This document shows positions 16,661 to 25,970 of a DNA stretch of 64,000 nucleotides, piece by piece. The notes beneath the pieces were generated by a model that saw nothing but the letters and a program-made list of their open reading frames with translations, was not told the DNA's origin and did no database searches. The stretch comes from Silicimonas sp. Lineage in GTDB: Bacteria; Pseudomonadota; Alphaproteobacteria; Rhodobacterales; Rhodobacteraceae. The stretch is taken from NCBI GenBank assembly GCA_022819605.1, contig JAJEGW010000167.1:1-64000 (forward strand), given 5' to 3'. A program made the translations under genes and the position numbers. The number at the start of each line of letters is the position of its first letter. The stretch's first letter is position 1.

Positions 16661-17851
16661 ATGAGCCATCAAAACCCGGTCTTCATCCCCGGACCCACCA
16701 ACATCCCGGATCGTCTGCGTCAAGCCATGAACATTCAGACGATCGATCATCGGGCACCGAACTTCGTCGAGTTACTAGAACCGCTCCTCGGCGACCTGAA
16801 GAAGGTGTTCAAAACGGCGTCCGGACAGGTGATCACGTTCCCGGCGTCGGGAACCGGTGGCTGGGAAGCGGCGATCACCAACACTCTGTCGCCCGGCGAC
16901 AGAGTGCTTGCTGCCCGGTTCGGCATGTTTTCGCAACGCTGGATCGATCTCTGTCAGCGCCACAATTTGGATGTCGAGGTCATCGAATGCGAGTGGGGCG
17001 AGGGCGCGCCAGCGGATCTGTACGGAGAGCGCCTCGCGGCGGACACCAGTCACGAGATCAAGGCGGTGTTGGTGACCCACAACGAAACGGCAACGGGTGT
17101 GCGGTCGGATGTCGGCGCGGTCAGGCGCGCGATCGATGCGGCCAGCCACCCCGCAATGCTCTGCGTCGACTGCGTGTCGTCGCTCGCTTCGATGGACTTC
17201 CGCATGGATGAATGGGGCGTCGATCTCGCGGTCTCCGGTAGCCAGAAAGGTTTCATGCTCGCGACCGGCATGGCAATTGTCGGTGTCAGCCAGAAGGCGC
17301 AGGACGCGACGAAGACCGCCACATGTCCGCGCACCTTTTTCGACTTCAGAGACATGGCGGCGGCGAACGAGAAGGGCGGGTTTCCCTACACACCGCCGCT
17401 GCAGATCATGTTTGGCCTGCGCGCAAGTCTTGACATGCTGTTCGAGGAAGGGCTGGACAGTGTTTTCGCGCGGCACGCCCGTATCGCCGAGGGCGTGCGC
17501 AAGGCCGTCGATGCCTGGGGACTGCGGCTTTGCGCAAAGCGGCGCGAGCTCTACTCGGATACGGTCAGCGCGATTCACGTCCCCGAAGGGTTTGATTCCA
17601 ATAATTTGACCAACCACATCTTCGATACCTACGGCGTCTCGTTTGGCGTCGGTCTGGGTCAGATGGCCGGCAGGGCCTTCCGGATCGGGCACTTGGGCTC
17701 ACTTACGGACGTCATGGCGCTTTCGGGTATCGCGACGGTCGAAATGGCAATGGCCGATTTGGGTTACCCGGTCGAGATAGGTTCCGGCACGCGCGCGGCG
17801 CAGGAATACTACCGTGCAACCGCGCGTGCGGCCGTCAGATCGGCGGCCTGA
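16661..17851 (+). CDS. bhcA: aspartate-glyoxylate aminotransferase
   Basis: A 396-residue class V PLP aminotransferase of the alanine/serine-glyoxylate type. It has FIPGPTNIPDRLRQAM at the N-terminus, the substrate/PLP loop SGTGGWEAA near 63-71, and the Schiff-base lysine K196 in SGSQKGFM. In the beta-hydroxyaspartate cycle it transaminates glyoxylate to glycine using aspartate. The ATG at 16661 follows AGCGGAG by eight bases; in-frame starts from 16520 lie in the AT-rich control region. The next three genes encode the rest of the cycle in order, which makes this identification firm. Confidence 0.93.
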   Translation: MSHQNPVFIPGPTNIPDRLRQAMNIQTIDHRAPNFVELLEPLLGDLKKVFKTASGQVITFPASGTGGWEAAITNTLSPGDRVLAARFGMFSQRWIDLCQRHNLDVEVIECEWGEGAPADLYGERLAADTSHEIKAVLVTHNETATGVRSDVGAVRRAIDAASHPAMLCVDCVSSLASMDFRMDEWGVDLAVSGSQKGFMLATGMAIVGVSQKAQDATKTATCPRTFFDFRDMAAANEKGGFPYTPPLQIMFGLRASLDMLFEEGLDSVFARHARIAEGVRKAVDAWGLRLCAKRRELYSDTVSAIHVPEGFDSNNLTNHIFDTYGVSFGVGLGQMAGRAFRIGHLGSLTDVMALSGIATVEMAMADLGYPVEIGSGTRAAQEYYRATARAAVRSAA

Positions 17852-17862
17852 AGGAGCGCCAA

Positions 17863-18834
17863 ATGAACATTGCAGCCGACATGTCCATTCCGACTTGGGC
17901 CGATGTGGTCGCCGCGCACGAGCGGATCGCGCCGCATATCCGTCACACCGAGGTCATGACGAACGAGGATCTTGACCGGCAGGCCGGTGCCAGACTGTTC
18001 TTCAAGTGCGAGAACTTGCAGCCACCGGGCGCATTCAAGGTGCGCGGAGCGTCGAATGCAGTCTTTGGCCTGACAGAAGACCAGGCAGCGACGGGCGTTG
18101 CCACGCACTCTTCCGGGAACCACGCACTGTGCCTCGCCTATTCGGCCGGACGCTGCGGCATCCCTTGCAACGTCGTCATGCCGAGAACCGCGCCGCAGGC
18201 AAAGAAGGACGCCGTGATCGGCTATGGCGGCCGGATCACCGAATGCGAGCCGTCGACCTCGTCTCGCGAGGAAGTGTTCGCCAGGGTCGTGGCCGAGTCC
18301 GGCGGCGACTTTGTCCACCCATACAACGACCCGCGCGTGATTGCCGGCCAGGCCACTTGTTCGAAAGAGTTTCTCGCGCAAGTCGAGAATCTCGACATCC
18401 TAATCGCCCCGATCGGCGGCGGAGGCATGATTTCGGGCACCTGCCTGACCGTTTCCTCCATCGCGCCGCACGTGAAGATCTACGCGGCCGAACCGGCGCA
18501 GGCGGATGATGCGATGCGGTCCCTCGATGCTGGCCGCATCATAGCCGACGATGCGCCGGAGACCATTGCAGACGGGTTGAAGGTGCCGCTTAAGGAGCTG
18601 ACTTGGCACTTCGTCTCGAACCACGTCACCGACATCCTGACGGCCAGCGAACAGGAGATCATCGACGCCATGAAGCTCAGCTGGAAGCGGCTCAGGCAAG
18701 TGATCGAGCCAAGCAGCGCCGTGCCGCTCGCCGTCATTCTCAAGAACCCAAAAACGTTCGCCGGCAAGCGCGTCGGCACCATCGTCACCGGCGGCAATGT
18801 CGATCTCGACCGGCTGCCTTGGACTAAGCACTGA
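17863..18834 (+). CDS. bhcB: erythro-beta-hydroxyaspartate dehydratase
   Basis: A 323-residue PLP fold-type II enzyme of the threonine dehydratase/serine racemase family. The PLP lysine is K59 in PPGAFKVRGA. The phosphate-binding glycine loop is IAPIGGGGMISG, and SSGNHALCLAYSA is the substrate loop. It removes water from beta-hydroxyaspartate to give iminosuccinate. An AAGGAG lies before the ATG, 11 bases after bhcA. Alone it could be a serine/threonine dehydratase; the bhcA-bhcC-bhcD context decides. Confidence 0.93.
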   Translation: MNIAADMSIPTWADVVAAHERIAPHIRHTEVMTNEDLDRQAGARLFFKCENLQPPGAFKVRGASNAVFGLTEDQAATGVATHSSGNHALCLAYSAGRCGIPCNVVMPRTAPQAKKDAVIGYGGRITECEPSTSSREEVFARVVAESGGDFVHPYNDPRVIAGQATCSKEFLAQVENLDILIAPIGGGGMISGTCLTVSSIAPHVKIYAAEPAQADDAMRSLDAGRIIADDAPETIADGLKVPLKELTWHFVSNHVTDILTASEQEIIDAMKLSWKRLRQVIEPSSAVPLAVILKNPKTFAGKRVGTIVTGGNVDLDRLPWTKH

Positions 18835-18849
18835 ATGGGAGACCTTGCA

Positions 18850-20013
18850 ATGAATGCTCAGACAAAGATTGAAGACCTGGAAGTGGGCTATGACGTTCCG
18901 GCGGCAGTGGGCATGCGCGAAAGCGAAATCCAGACGCCGTGCCTGATTCTGGATCTCGACGCGCTGGAGCGCAACGTCACCAAGATGGGCAATTGGGCTA
19001 GGGGGCACGGCGTCCGGCATCGCGTCCATGGCAAGATGCACAAGTCAGTGGATGTGGCTCTCTTGCAGGAAAAACTCGGCGGCGCCTGCGGCGTGTGTTG
19101 TCAGAAGGTCTCCGAGGCGGAGGTCTTCGCCCGCGGCGGCGTTCTCGACGTGCTGGTCTCGAACCAGGTGCGTGATCCCGCGAAGATTGACCGACTTGCC
19201 CGCATTCCGATGCTCGGAGCGCGCACAATCTGCTGTGTCGATGATCTGGAAAACGTCGCCGAGCTCTCGGCTGCCGCAGTCAAGCAGGGCACGCAAATCG
19301 AATGCCTTGTCGAGATCGATTGCGGCGCGGGCCGCTGCGGCGTGACCGAAACGTCGGCGGTCACAGTGATCGCGAAGGCCATCGATGCGGCACCTGGCCT
19401 GAAATTCTCGGGCATCCAGGCCTACCAGGGAGCGATGCAGCACTTGGAGAACTACGAGGATCGGAAAGCGAAGATCGATGTTGCTGTCGAAATGGTGCGC
19501 GACGCGGTCGACACGCTTGCGGCCGAGGGGCTGGAATGCACCATCGTCGGAGGCGGCGGCACAGGCTCATACTATTTCGAGGGAACCTCTGGCGTCTACA
19601 ACGAGCTTCAGTGCGGATCCTATGCCTTCATGGATGCCGACTACGGACGCATCCTCGACAAGGGCGGGAACCGCATCGATCAGGGCGAGTGGGAGAACGC
19701 GCTCTTCATCCTGACCTCGGTAATGAGCCACGCCAAGGCCGACCGAGCCATCTGCGACGCAGGTCTGAAAGCCCAGTCGGTCGACAGCGGCTTGCCCGTC
19801 ATCTTCGGACGCGACGATGTCGAATACGTCAAGTGCTCTGACGAGCATGGCATGATCGCCGATCCTCAGGGTGCGCTTAAAGTCAACGAGAAATTGCGGC
19901 TGGTGCCCGGCCACTGTGACCCGACCTGCAACGTGCATGATTGGTATGTCGGCGTTCGGGGCGGGAAAGTCGAGACCGTTTGGCCCGTCTCCGCCCGCGG
20001 CAAGGCCTACTGA
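18850..20013 (+). CDS. bhcC: beta-hydroxyaspartate aldolase (D-threonine aldolase family)
   Basis: A 387-residue protein of the fold-type III D-threonine aldolase family, with QTPCLILDLDALERN at the N-terminus and the PLP lysine region RVHGKMHKS (K62 the likely Schiff-base residue). It condenses glycine and glyoxylate to beta-hydroxyaspartate, the cycle's carbon-carbon bond-forming step. The start at 18850 was chosen because GGGAGA lies eight bases upstream. An ATG at 18835, immediately after the bhcB stop, would add five residues and has no ribosome site of its own. Confidence 0.93.
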   Translation: MNAQTKIEDLEVGYDVPAAVGMRESEIQTPCLILDLDALERNVTKMGNWARGHGVRHRVHGKMHKSVDVALLQEKLGGACGVCCQKVSEAEVFARGGVLDVLVSNQVRDPAKIDRLARIPMLGARTICCVDDLENVAELSAAAVKQGTQIECLVEIDCGAGRCGVTETSAVTVIAKAIDAAPGLKFSGIQAYQGAMQHLENYEDRKAKIDVAVEMVRDAVDTLAAEGLECTIVGGGGTGSYYFEGTSGVYNELQCGSYAFMDADYGRILDKGGNRIDQGEWENALFILTSVMSHAKADRAICDAGLKAQSVDSGLPVIFGRDDVEYVKCSDEHGMIADPQGALKVNEKLRLVPGHCDPTCNVHDWYVGVRGGKVETVWPVSARGKAY

Positions 20014-20096
20014 CTAATTCGTCAGGGGCACAACGGGCTGTCCCATTCGGAACCGAGCCAAGCCAAGACCGGCCAGCCGGTGAAAGGGAGAGAAAC

Positions 20097-21101
20097 ATGC
20101 AAGACGTCCCGGACAAGAAAGCAGTGCCAACAACCGGGGTGATGATAGTCTCGGAAGCAGATTGTCAGCGCTTGGTCGGTCCGGACCAGGCTTTTGAAGC
20201 CGTCGAAGCGGTTTTTGGGGCGATGGCGCGCGGCGATGCGTACAACTTCCCGGTCATCCGCGAAGCCATCGGCCATGCAGATGCGCTCTACGGCTTCAAG
20301 TCCGGCTTTGATCGCGCCAGCCTGACGCTTGGCGTGAAATCGGGCGGATACTGGCCGGGCAACGCGGACAAGGGCCACGCGAACCACCAGTCGACGATCT
20401 TCCTGTTCAACCCCGACACAGGACAGCTCAAGGCAATGGTCGGCGGGAATTACCTGACGGCAGTACGGACGGCGGCCGCATCCTCGGTGTCGATCGCCCA
20501 TCTTGCGCGGAATGATGCGCGCGTGCTGGGAATGATCGGTGCGGGCCATCAGGCACAGTTCCAACTGCGTGCCGCTGTCGAACAGCGCAGCTTCGAGCAA
20601 GTGGTTGCCTGGAACCCGCATCCAGAGATGCTGCCCAAGCTCGCCGCCGTGGCCGGGGAGGTCGGACTGCCTTTCCACGCCGTGTCCGCAGAAGAGGTCG
20701 GGGCCCAGGCGGACGTGATAATCACTATCACGTCCGCTTTCGAGCCGCTCTTGATGGCAGACTGGGTCCGGCCGGGCACGCACCTGGCCTGCATGGGAAC
20801 CGACACTGCGGGCAAGCAGGAGATCGATGCCGCACTGACCGGAAGGGCTTCGGTCTTCACCGACGAGATCGCGCAGTCGATCTCGATCGGCGAAGTGCAG
20901 CACGCGATCGCCACCGGAATGCTGACCGCGGGCGACATCACTCCGATCGGAGCCGTCATCAACGGCACGCATCCCGGGCGCACGTCGGATGACCAGATCA
21001 CGCTCTTCGACGGCACGGGCGTCGGGCTTCAGGATCTTGCTGTTGCGGCCGTTGCCGTTCGAGCGGCGACTGATGCCGACCCCAAGATCGTCAGGCTTTG
21101 A
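20097..21101 (+). CDS. bhcD: iminosuccinate reductase (ornithine cyclodeaminase/mu-crystallin family)
   Basis: A 334-residue member of the ornithine cyclodeaminase/mu-crystallin family with a Rossmann NAD(P) site (VLGMIGAGHQAQFQLRA) and the substrate motif GVKSGGYWPGNADKG. In the cycle it reduces iminosuccinate to aspartate, regenerating the amino donor for BhcA. The ATG at 20097 follows AAAGGGAGAG. The 83-base gap after bhcC carries no gene. This closes the four-enzyme set in the published gene order. Confidence 0.93.
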   Translation: MQDVPDKKAVPTTGVMIVSEADCQRLVGPDQAFEAVEAVFGAMARGDAYNFPVIREAIGHADALYGFKSGFDRASLTLGVKSGGYWPGNADKGHANHQSTIFLFNPDTGQLKAMVGGNYLTAVRTAAASSVSIAHLARNDARVLGMIGAGHQAQFQLRAAVEQRSFEQVVAWNPHPEMLPKLAAVAGEVGLPFHAVSAEEVGAQADVIITITSAFEPLLMADWVRPGTHLACMGTDTAGKQEIDAALTGRASVFTDEIAQSISIGEVQHAIATGMLTAGDITPIGAVINGTHPGRTSDDQITLFDGTGVGLQDLAVAAVAVRAATDADPKIVRL

Positions 21102-21180
21102 TGGTTTTTCGCCCAAGCTGAGCAGAGGCGGAAGCCACGGGTGTTCGGTTCTGCCATAATTTCGGGGACCTCCGTGCGCC

Positions 21181-21675
21181 GGCATCGCGCACGCGGCCTG
21201 GAATCGCCGTCCTGCGGACCGCGCCAGCCGCATCAATGCAAGATCGACAAGTACGGGGAATGGCTTCTCCGCTGCACGACAGCCACGCGGCAATTCTGCT
21301 TTCGGCCATGAGGGCCGGCGGGACGTCGCGTTCTGCGACGCCATGGATGCGGCCTACGATTCTTCCCGGGCCAGGGCAGCCGCCAGGGACATTGGCCGCG
21401 TTCCGGTCAATGACCCGAACCCGCGCCGGGACGGGGCGCCCAACGAGCGGCTGCCAGAGGAGTGCCGGGCGCGGAAGACGGTCGGAGCGCATTGCGCCTT
21501 GGCGAACCACGGCAACACGCGCGGCACCGTCGAGAGGCGAACGCACGGCTGAAGGACTAGTTCGGTTCCCGCCATCTCTGCGTTCGGGGGCACGCCGAGG
21601 TGTCACTTCACGTGATGATGGGGTCGTTGCGCTCACGGTTGGCCAACTCGTGAGGCTCGGAATGCCGCCATGATC
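21181..21675 (+). pseudogene. decayed IS5-type DDE transposase
   Basis: Transposase-like segments occur in sequence but in shifting frames. A HDSHAAILLSAM block (from about 21,275) is followed by MDAAYDSSRARAAARD and VNDPNPRRDG (21,343-21,440). Then come ERANARLKD with an immediate stop, a VRGHAEVSLHVMM-like block and finally GVVALTVGQLVRL near 21,660. These match the order of blocks in the C-terminal half of IS5-family transposases. The stop and at least two frame changes make it non-functional. No terminal repeats were identified. It lies in the 827-base gap between bhcD and the FNT gene, which holds no other gene. Confidence 0.75.
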
Positions 21676-21928
21676 GCACGGCCCTGACGGGCGGAGTAGC
21701 GGTTTCCGGAACGCCTCGGCGCCGACCCCTCCGCGGGGCCGGAAGACGAAGGCATGCGCGGATCGCTCCTGGCACCGGGAATGCGGCACCAATGCGGCCC
21801 CCCCCCGCGACCGAAACGCGCCACGAAAGCGCAGTCCGACTCGAAGGCTCCCTGAACGAATTCGACGATCGCCTTTGCGAGATCAGACTATTGCAAGAGC
21901 ATCTTTTTGAAGTCTTCTCCGGTCATCG

Positions 21929-22759
21929 TCATTGTACGTCCCTCTGCAATTTCGATGTCGCGTCTGCTTTCTGATTTGCTTGCTCGTGTCGCGGGCATCC
22001 CGCTGCGACCCAATAGCCCGCTCCCATAATCAAGCTTCCAGCGACGACATTGCCGGCCGTCACAAAGATCAGATTATGAATGATCTCTTTGGTCGTAACT
22101 GCCGTTTCGCTGCCGGAAAGCAGCGACACGGCAAAGATTGTCATATTGGCCACGGAGTGTTCGAACCCAGTTGCGATAAACGACAGGAGGCACCAGAATA
22201 TCACGACGCACTTTGCCATGTCACTGGTGGTTCGTGCACTCATCCAGATCGCAAGACAAACCAGCCAATTGCAAAGAATTGCTCGAAAAAACAGCTCGAT
22301 CCCTGGCGCGGTCGCCTTTTTTTGAGCAACATCCAGCAGAAGAGAGTTTGCGTCGTCTCCCAGAATGAACCCGCCGCCGCCCAGAACAAAAAGCACTGCC
22401 AAGAGTGTCGATCCCAGCAGGTTGCCGATCCAACTCATTAGCCAGGTTCGCCCCAGCGTCGCCGTTGAAGTCGTTCCGGTTAATCGACCCAGCGTCATGT
22501 ACATTGTGTGGCCAGTGAAAAGCTCGGCGCCAGCGAAGATGACAAGCGTCAGCGCAATGCCAAAGCAGGCGCCCATCACAAGGGGCCTCATGCCGGCAGG
22601 AACGCCTTGGCCCACCGAGAAGATCAGAAGTATTCCGAACCCGATATAAGCGCCCGCCATCAACGTCAGCACAAAGAAAGAGACCGGATCCTTGCGGCTG
22701 GAGTTGTCCTTTTCTGCAGCGAGGGTGGCGAAGGAACTCACTGTGTCCGATGAGTTCAT
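21929..22759 (-). CDS. formate/nitrite transporter (FNT) family channel
   Basis: A 276-residue membrane protein with six or more helices and FNT features: GAYIGFGILLIFSVGQG near the N-terminus, GAELFTGHTMYMTLG, a cytoplasmic NWLVCLAIWMSART block, and SFIATGFEHSVANMT, the conserved FEHSVANM signature. FNT pentamers conduct formate, nitrite or small monocarboxylates. It lies 13 bases after the TRAP large permease gene on the same strand, so it is probably the last gene of that operon. The substrate is unknown; co-transcription with a TakP-like TRAP system points to a small organic acid. Confidence 0.88.
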   Translation of the reverse strand: MNSSDTVSSFATLAAEKDNSSRKDPVSFFVLTLMAGAYIGFGILLIFSVGQGVPAGMRPLVMGACFGIALTLVIFAGAELFTGHTMYMTLGRLTGTTSTATLGRTWLMSWIGNLLGSTLLAVLFVLGGGGFILGDDANSLLLDVAQKKATAPGIELFFRAILCNWLVCLAIWMSARTTSDMAKCVVIFWCLLSFIATGFEHSVANMTIFAVSLLSGSETAVTTKEIIHNLIFVTAGNVVAGSLIMGAGYWVAAGCPRHEQANQKADATSKLQRDVQ

Positions 22760-22772
22760 GTCGGCATTCTCA

Positions 22773-24137
22773 TCAGTCGAACACGACAGTCGGCAGCCAC
22801 AGGGCTATTTGCGGGAAGGCGATCACCAAACCCAGACCGAACAACTGCAACGAGACGAAGGGAATGATCCCACGATAGATATGCTGCATCGTGATGCCCT
22901 TCGGCGCGATCCCCTTCATATAGAACAGCGTGATCCCGAAAGGTGGAGTCAGGAACGATGTCTGCAAATTGATCGCCACTAGCAAGGCGAACCAGATCAG
23001 CATGCTTTCCTGCGGAACATGATCGCCGAAATCCAGGCCAGGGATGATTGGTGCAAAAATCGGAATGACGATCAGGGTAATCTCGATCCATTCCAGGAAA
23101 AATCCCAGAAGGAAGATGATCACCATAACGGTCACCAGCGCCAGCCAAGGACCAAGTCCGATCGAATTCACGAAATCTTCGAACAGGAAATCCCCACCCA
23201 GAGAGCGGAACACATAGGCGAAGGCCGTCGCACCTACGAAGATCAGAAACAGCATCGCGTTGGTCAGCATTGATCTGCGCAGCACGTCCGCCAAAACTTT
23301 CATGTTCAGACGGCGATTGAACAATGCGAGCAGTGTCGCGCCGAATGCACCGACACCCGCCGCTTCTGTTGGCGTGGCCCAGCCAAAAACGATCGAACCG
23401 AGAACCAGAAACATCAGGAACAGGGGCGGGACGAAACTGCGCACCGTGAGCAGCAAGACCTCGGAAATATTGCCTGGACCTTCATCTGCACCTATCGACG
23501 GCGCCATCTGCGGCCTGGTCCAGCTGACGAAGAAGATGTAGATCATGAACAAGCCGGCCAGCATCAGGCCCGGCATCAGCGCCGCCACAAACAGTGTACC
23601 AACGGATGTCGACAAGAGATCCGCCATGATAACAAGCATGATGCTTGGAGGGATGAGAATGCCCAGGGTACCCGCGGCACCAATTGTCCCTGTCGCCAGG
23701 GTAGGCGAGTAGCTACGATCCAGCATCACGGGCAGCGCTATCAGGGTCATCATGATCACGCTTGCGCCCACAATTCCTGTTGTCGCCGCCATGATTGTTC
23801 CCATTGCCGTTACCGCAAGGGCGAGGCCACCCGGTGCACGGCGCAGCAGGATCTGCAGGCAGTAAAGCAGGTCTTTGGCTACGTTGCTTCGTTCCAGCAT
23901 CGTGCCCATGAAGATGAACATCGGGATCGCGGTAAGGATCAGGTTCTCACCCACCCCTCCGTAGATTCTGATGAGAATGTTGAAAAACTCGCCGGCCGAG
24001 AAGACCTGAAGGAAATATCCGATGCCGGCAAATACCAGCCCGACGCCGCCCAGAACAAAACCGACCGGAAATCCGCTGAACAGCATTACGGCCAACACTA
24101 CGAACATGAATGCCGGCAGGAGGTCTACAAATGTCAT
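22773..24137 (-). CDS. dctM: TRAP transporter large permease (DctM)
   Basis: A 454-residue membrane protein with about 12 helices and DctM features: the GFPVGFVLGGVGLVFA start, AVTAMGTIMAATTGIVGASVIMMTLIALP and ATGTIGAAGTLGILIPPSIMLVIMADL. It is the sodium-coupled transport channel of a TRAP system. It lies 18 bases after the DctQ gene, with an AAGAA-rich weak ribosome site. The three TRAP genes, ferredoxin and cupin are all co-oriented. Confidence 0.92.
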   Translation of the reverse strand: MTFVDLLPAFMFVVLAVMLFSGFPVGFVLGGVGLVFAGIGYFLQVFSAGEFFNILIRIYGGVGENLILTAIPMFIFMGTMLERSNVAKDLLYCLQILLRRAPGGLALAVTAMGTIMAATTGIVGASVIMMTLIALPVMLDRSYSPTLATGTIGAAGTLGILIPPSIMLVIMADLLSTSVGTLFVAALMPGLMLAGLFMIYIFFVSWTRPQMAPSIGADEGPGNISEVLLLTVRSFVPPLFLMFLVLGSIVFGWATPTEAAGVGAFGATLLALFNRRLNMKVLADVLRRSMLTNAMLFLIFVGATAFAYVFRSLGGDFLFEDFVNSIGLGPWLALVTVMVIIFLLGFFLEWIEITLIVIPIFAPIIPGLDFGDHVPQESMLIWFALLVAINLQTSFLTPPFGITLFYMKGIAPKGITMQHIYRGIIPFVSLQLFGLGLVIAFPQIALWLPTVVFD

Positions 24138-24155
24138 TGTTCTTTCTCCGACGAC

Positions 24156-24746
24156 TCAGTGCGTGGCATCTTCAAGAAGGGGGCCGGGCTCCAGCCCGAC
24201 GGCACTCTGAAGCTCGCTGGATACTTGCTTTTGCTGCTCATCGGTTCCGAACAGGAGAACCAGGCGGTGGGCGATGACTGAGATTCCGCTGAGCAACAGT
24301 GTGCCCAGCCCGACAGTCAGCAGCATTTTGATGATCCACCGATGGGGCAGACCGGTTCCCGCAGAGGAGGCTTCACCTGAAGTGAAGGACTCCACGGCGA
24401 AATTTGTGCCAAAGTAAACGAGAATGGCACAGTAAGGGACGACGATAAGCGCACACCCGATCACTTCGACCCAGTGTTGCGCCCGTACAGAAAGCCTTCC
24501 CCTGAAGAGATCAATGCGAACGTGAGTATTGGCGAGGTATCCGTACGCCAGACAGAATGCGAACAGGACGATGTGAAGATGCCACTCGAGTTCCTGAAGC
24601 TTGGTCGACCCAAGCACAAAGAAGCGGCGGGAAACGACATCAAATATTACCACCAGCATCAATGCCAGTGCGCACCAGGTTGCTGCACGGCCAACGTAAC
24701 AGATCAGTCTATTCAGTTGGATGCTGAGTTGAGTGAGAAACTGCAC
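24156..24746 (-). CDS. dctQ: TRAP transporter small permease (DctQ)
   Basis: A 196-residue protein with four membrane helices and the DctQ core FDVVSRRFFVLGSTKLQELEWHLHIVLFAFCLAYGYLANTHVRIDL, including the E-W-H motif and the conserved H-V-R-x-D-L. It forms the membrane complex with DctM. It is separated from the binding-protein gene by an 86-base gap containing a strong hairpin. Confidence 0.9.
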   Translation of the reverse strand: MQFLTQLSIQLNRLICYVGRAATWCALALMLVVIFDVVSRRFFVLGSTKLQELEWHLHIVLFAFCLAYGYLANTHVRIDLFRGRLSVRAQHWVEVIGCALIVVPYCAILVYFGTNFAVESFTSGEASSAGTGLPHRWIIKMLLTVGLGTLLLSGISVIAHRLVLLFGTDEQQKQVSSELQSAVGLEPGPLLEDATH

Positions 24747-24770
24747 TTTTGGCTACCTTTGGAAGTGGCT

Positions 24771-24811
24771 GGCCCAGGGCCGCGACGGAGGATTCGCGTG
24801 GGCCCTGGGCC
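24771..24811 (-). other. strong GC hairpin between dctP and dctQ
   Basis: GGCCCAGGGCC (24771-24781) and GGCCCTGGGCC (24801-24811) pair perfectly over 11 bases around a 19-base loop that contains a further GCG/CGC pair. No T-run follows on the minus strand, so it is more likely a transcript-stabilising or partial-termination structure that raises binding-protein mRNA over permease mRNA than a full terminator. Confidence 0.6.
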
Positions 24812-24832
24812 TGGGGAAAGTGGGATGTCGAC

Positions 24833-25882
24833 TTAGCGATCCAGGTAACCGACGTCAGTCCAGGTCTGATACTCTTCCTGCCAGGCCGTCAGGGAGGCAT
24901 AGGCCCGCTTGAAGGTCTCATCCCGTGCGGAAAGTTCCGCCGCGACTTCTCGCCAGGTTTCGTCCAGGGTGGCCAGGATTTCCGGTGACCACTTGCGGAT
25001 ATGGACGCCTTTTCCCTTGTGGCGCACCAAGGCGGCCGGTTGCTGCGCTTCGCCTTCGGCAATCGCCTGACGGACGTTGTCGCCGCAGACCATTTCCAGC
25101 TGGGCTTGCTGAGTATCGCTAAGCGCGTCCCACTTATCCTTATTGATCATGATGTCGTAAATCGTCGCCGGCTGATGCCAGCCCGGGAAGTAGTAGTTCT
25201 CGACGATTTGATAGAATCCGAGGTTCCAGTCCACCGACGGGGCGGCAAACTCGGTCGCATCGATGGTACCCAATTCCAGCGCTGGGAAGATGTCTCCGCC
25301 CGCCAGGAGCTGTGTCGATGCGCCCAGCTTGTCGAGAACCAGAGCACCCAGACCCAGGAAGCGAATTTTCATGCCCTGAAAGTCATCGACCGAGGTGATT
25401 TCCTGTTTGAACCATCCCGAGGCTTCGGGGATCATGCCGCCGCAGTGGATGGCATGCATGCCGTGCTTGTTGTACAGTTCTTCGTAGATTTCCTTTCCGC
25501 CCTTGTAATTGAACCAAGCCAAGAGGCCGGGCCAGTCAGGGCCGAATGGGGCTGCGGAGAAGAGCGCGAAAGCTGGATCCCGGCCATACCAGTAGGCGGG
25601 TGTCGACCAACAGGCGTCAACTGAACCCGCCTTGACGGCATCGAAGCACTCTGAGGGCGGGATTAGTGCACCGGGTTCAAAGAAACGAATCTGGAAATTG
25701 CCCCCTGAAACGCGTTTGATTTTGTCCTGGATGTCACGGCCCGTCGTGCCCGCATGTGGTGCCTTGCTTGGGAACCAGCTCTGCATTTTCCATCTGATAG
25801 GATCATCTGCAGCATCTGCCGCACCACCAATCAGTGCCGCAACTGACAAAGCTGCGATTGTCTTTATCGTGTGTCCTAGCAT
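24833..25882 (-). CDS. dctP: TRAP transporter substrate-binding protein, TakP/DctP type
   Basis: A 349-residue periplasmic protein: signal peptide (TIKTIAALSVAALIGGAADA), then RWKMQSWFPSKAPHAGTTGRDIQDKIKRVSGG and the SSB-type hinge around EVSGWFKQEI/IRFLGLGALVLDKLGAST. The MQSWFP opening and the ATEFAAPSVDWNLGFYQIVENYYFPGWHQP block resemble TakP, which binds 2-oxo acids. A carboxylate ligand is therefore likely; its identity is not determined. The ferredoxin gene lies 88 bases upstream. Confidence 0.87.
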   Translation of the reverse strand: MLGHTIKTIAALSVAALIGGAADAADDPIRWKMQSWFPSKAPHAGTTGRDIQDKIKRVSGGNFQIRFFEPGALIPPSECFDAVKAGSVDACWSTPAYWYGRDPAFALFSAAPFGPDWPGLLAWFNYKGGKEIYEELYNKHGMHAIHCGGMIPEASGWFKQEITSVDDFQGMKIRFLGLGALVLDKLGASTQLLAGGDIFPALELGTIDATEFAAPSVDWNLGFYQIVENYYFPGWHQPATIYDIMINKDKWDALSDTQQAQLEMVCGDNVRQAIAEGEAQQPAALVRHKGKGVHIRKWSPEILATLDETWREVAAELSARDETFKRAYASLTAWQEEYQTWTDVGYLDR

Positions 25883-25970
25883 TGTTTCCTCCTTCAGGGT
25901 TGGATGTGTTTTGCTTGCATTCTTTTGGGAGCAGTTCGCCCATCGTTAACGCGCAAACGCCCGCAGGCTG

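Noticed and set aside
20022-21344. 440-codon minus-strand frame
   Set aside because: It is antisense to bhcD and has no recognisable domain.
21091-21792. 233-codon minus-strand frame
   Set aside because: It is antisense to the decayed IS5-type transposase, whose conserved blocks read on the plus strand.
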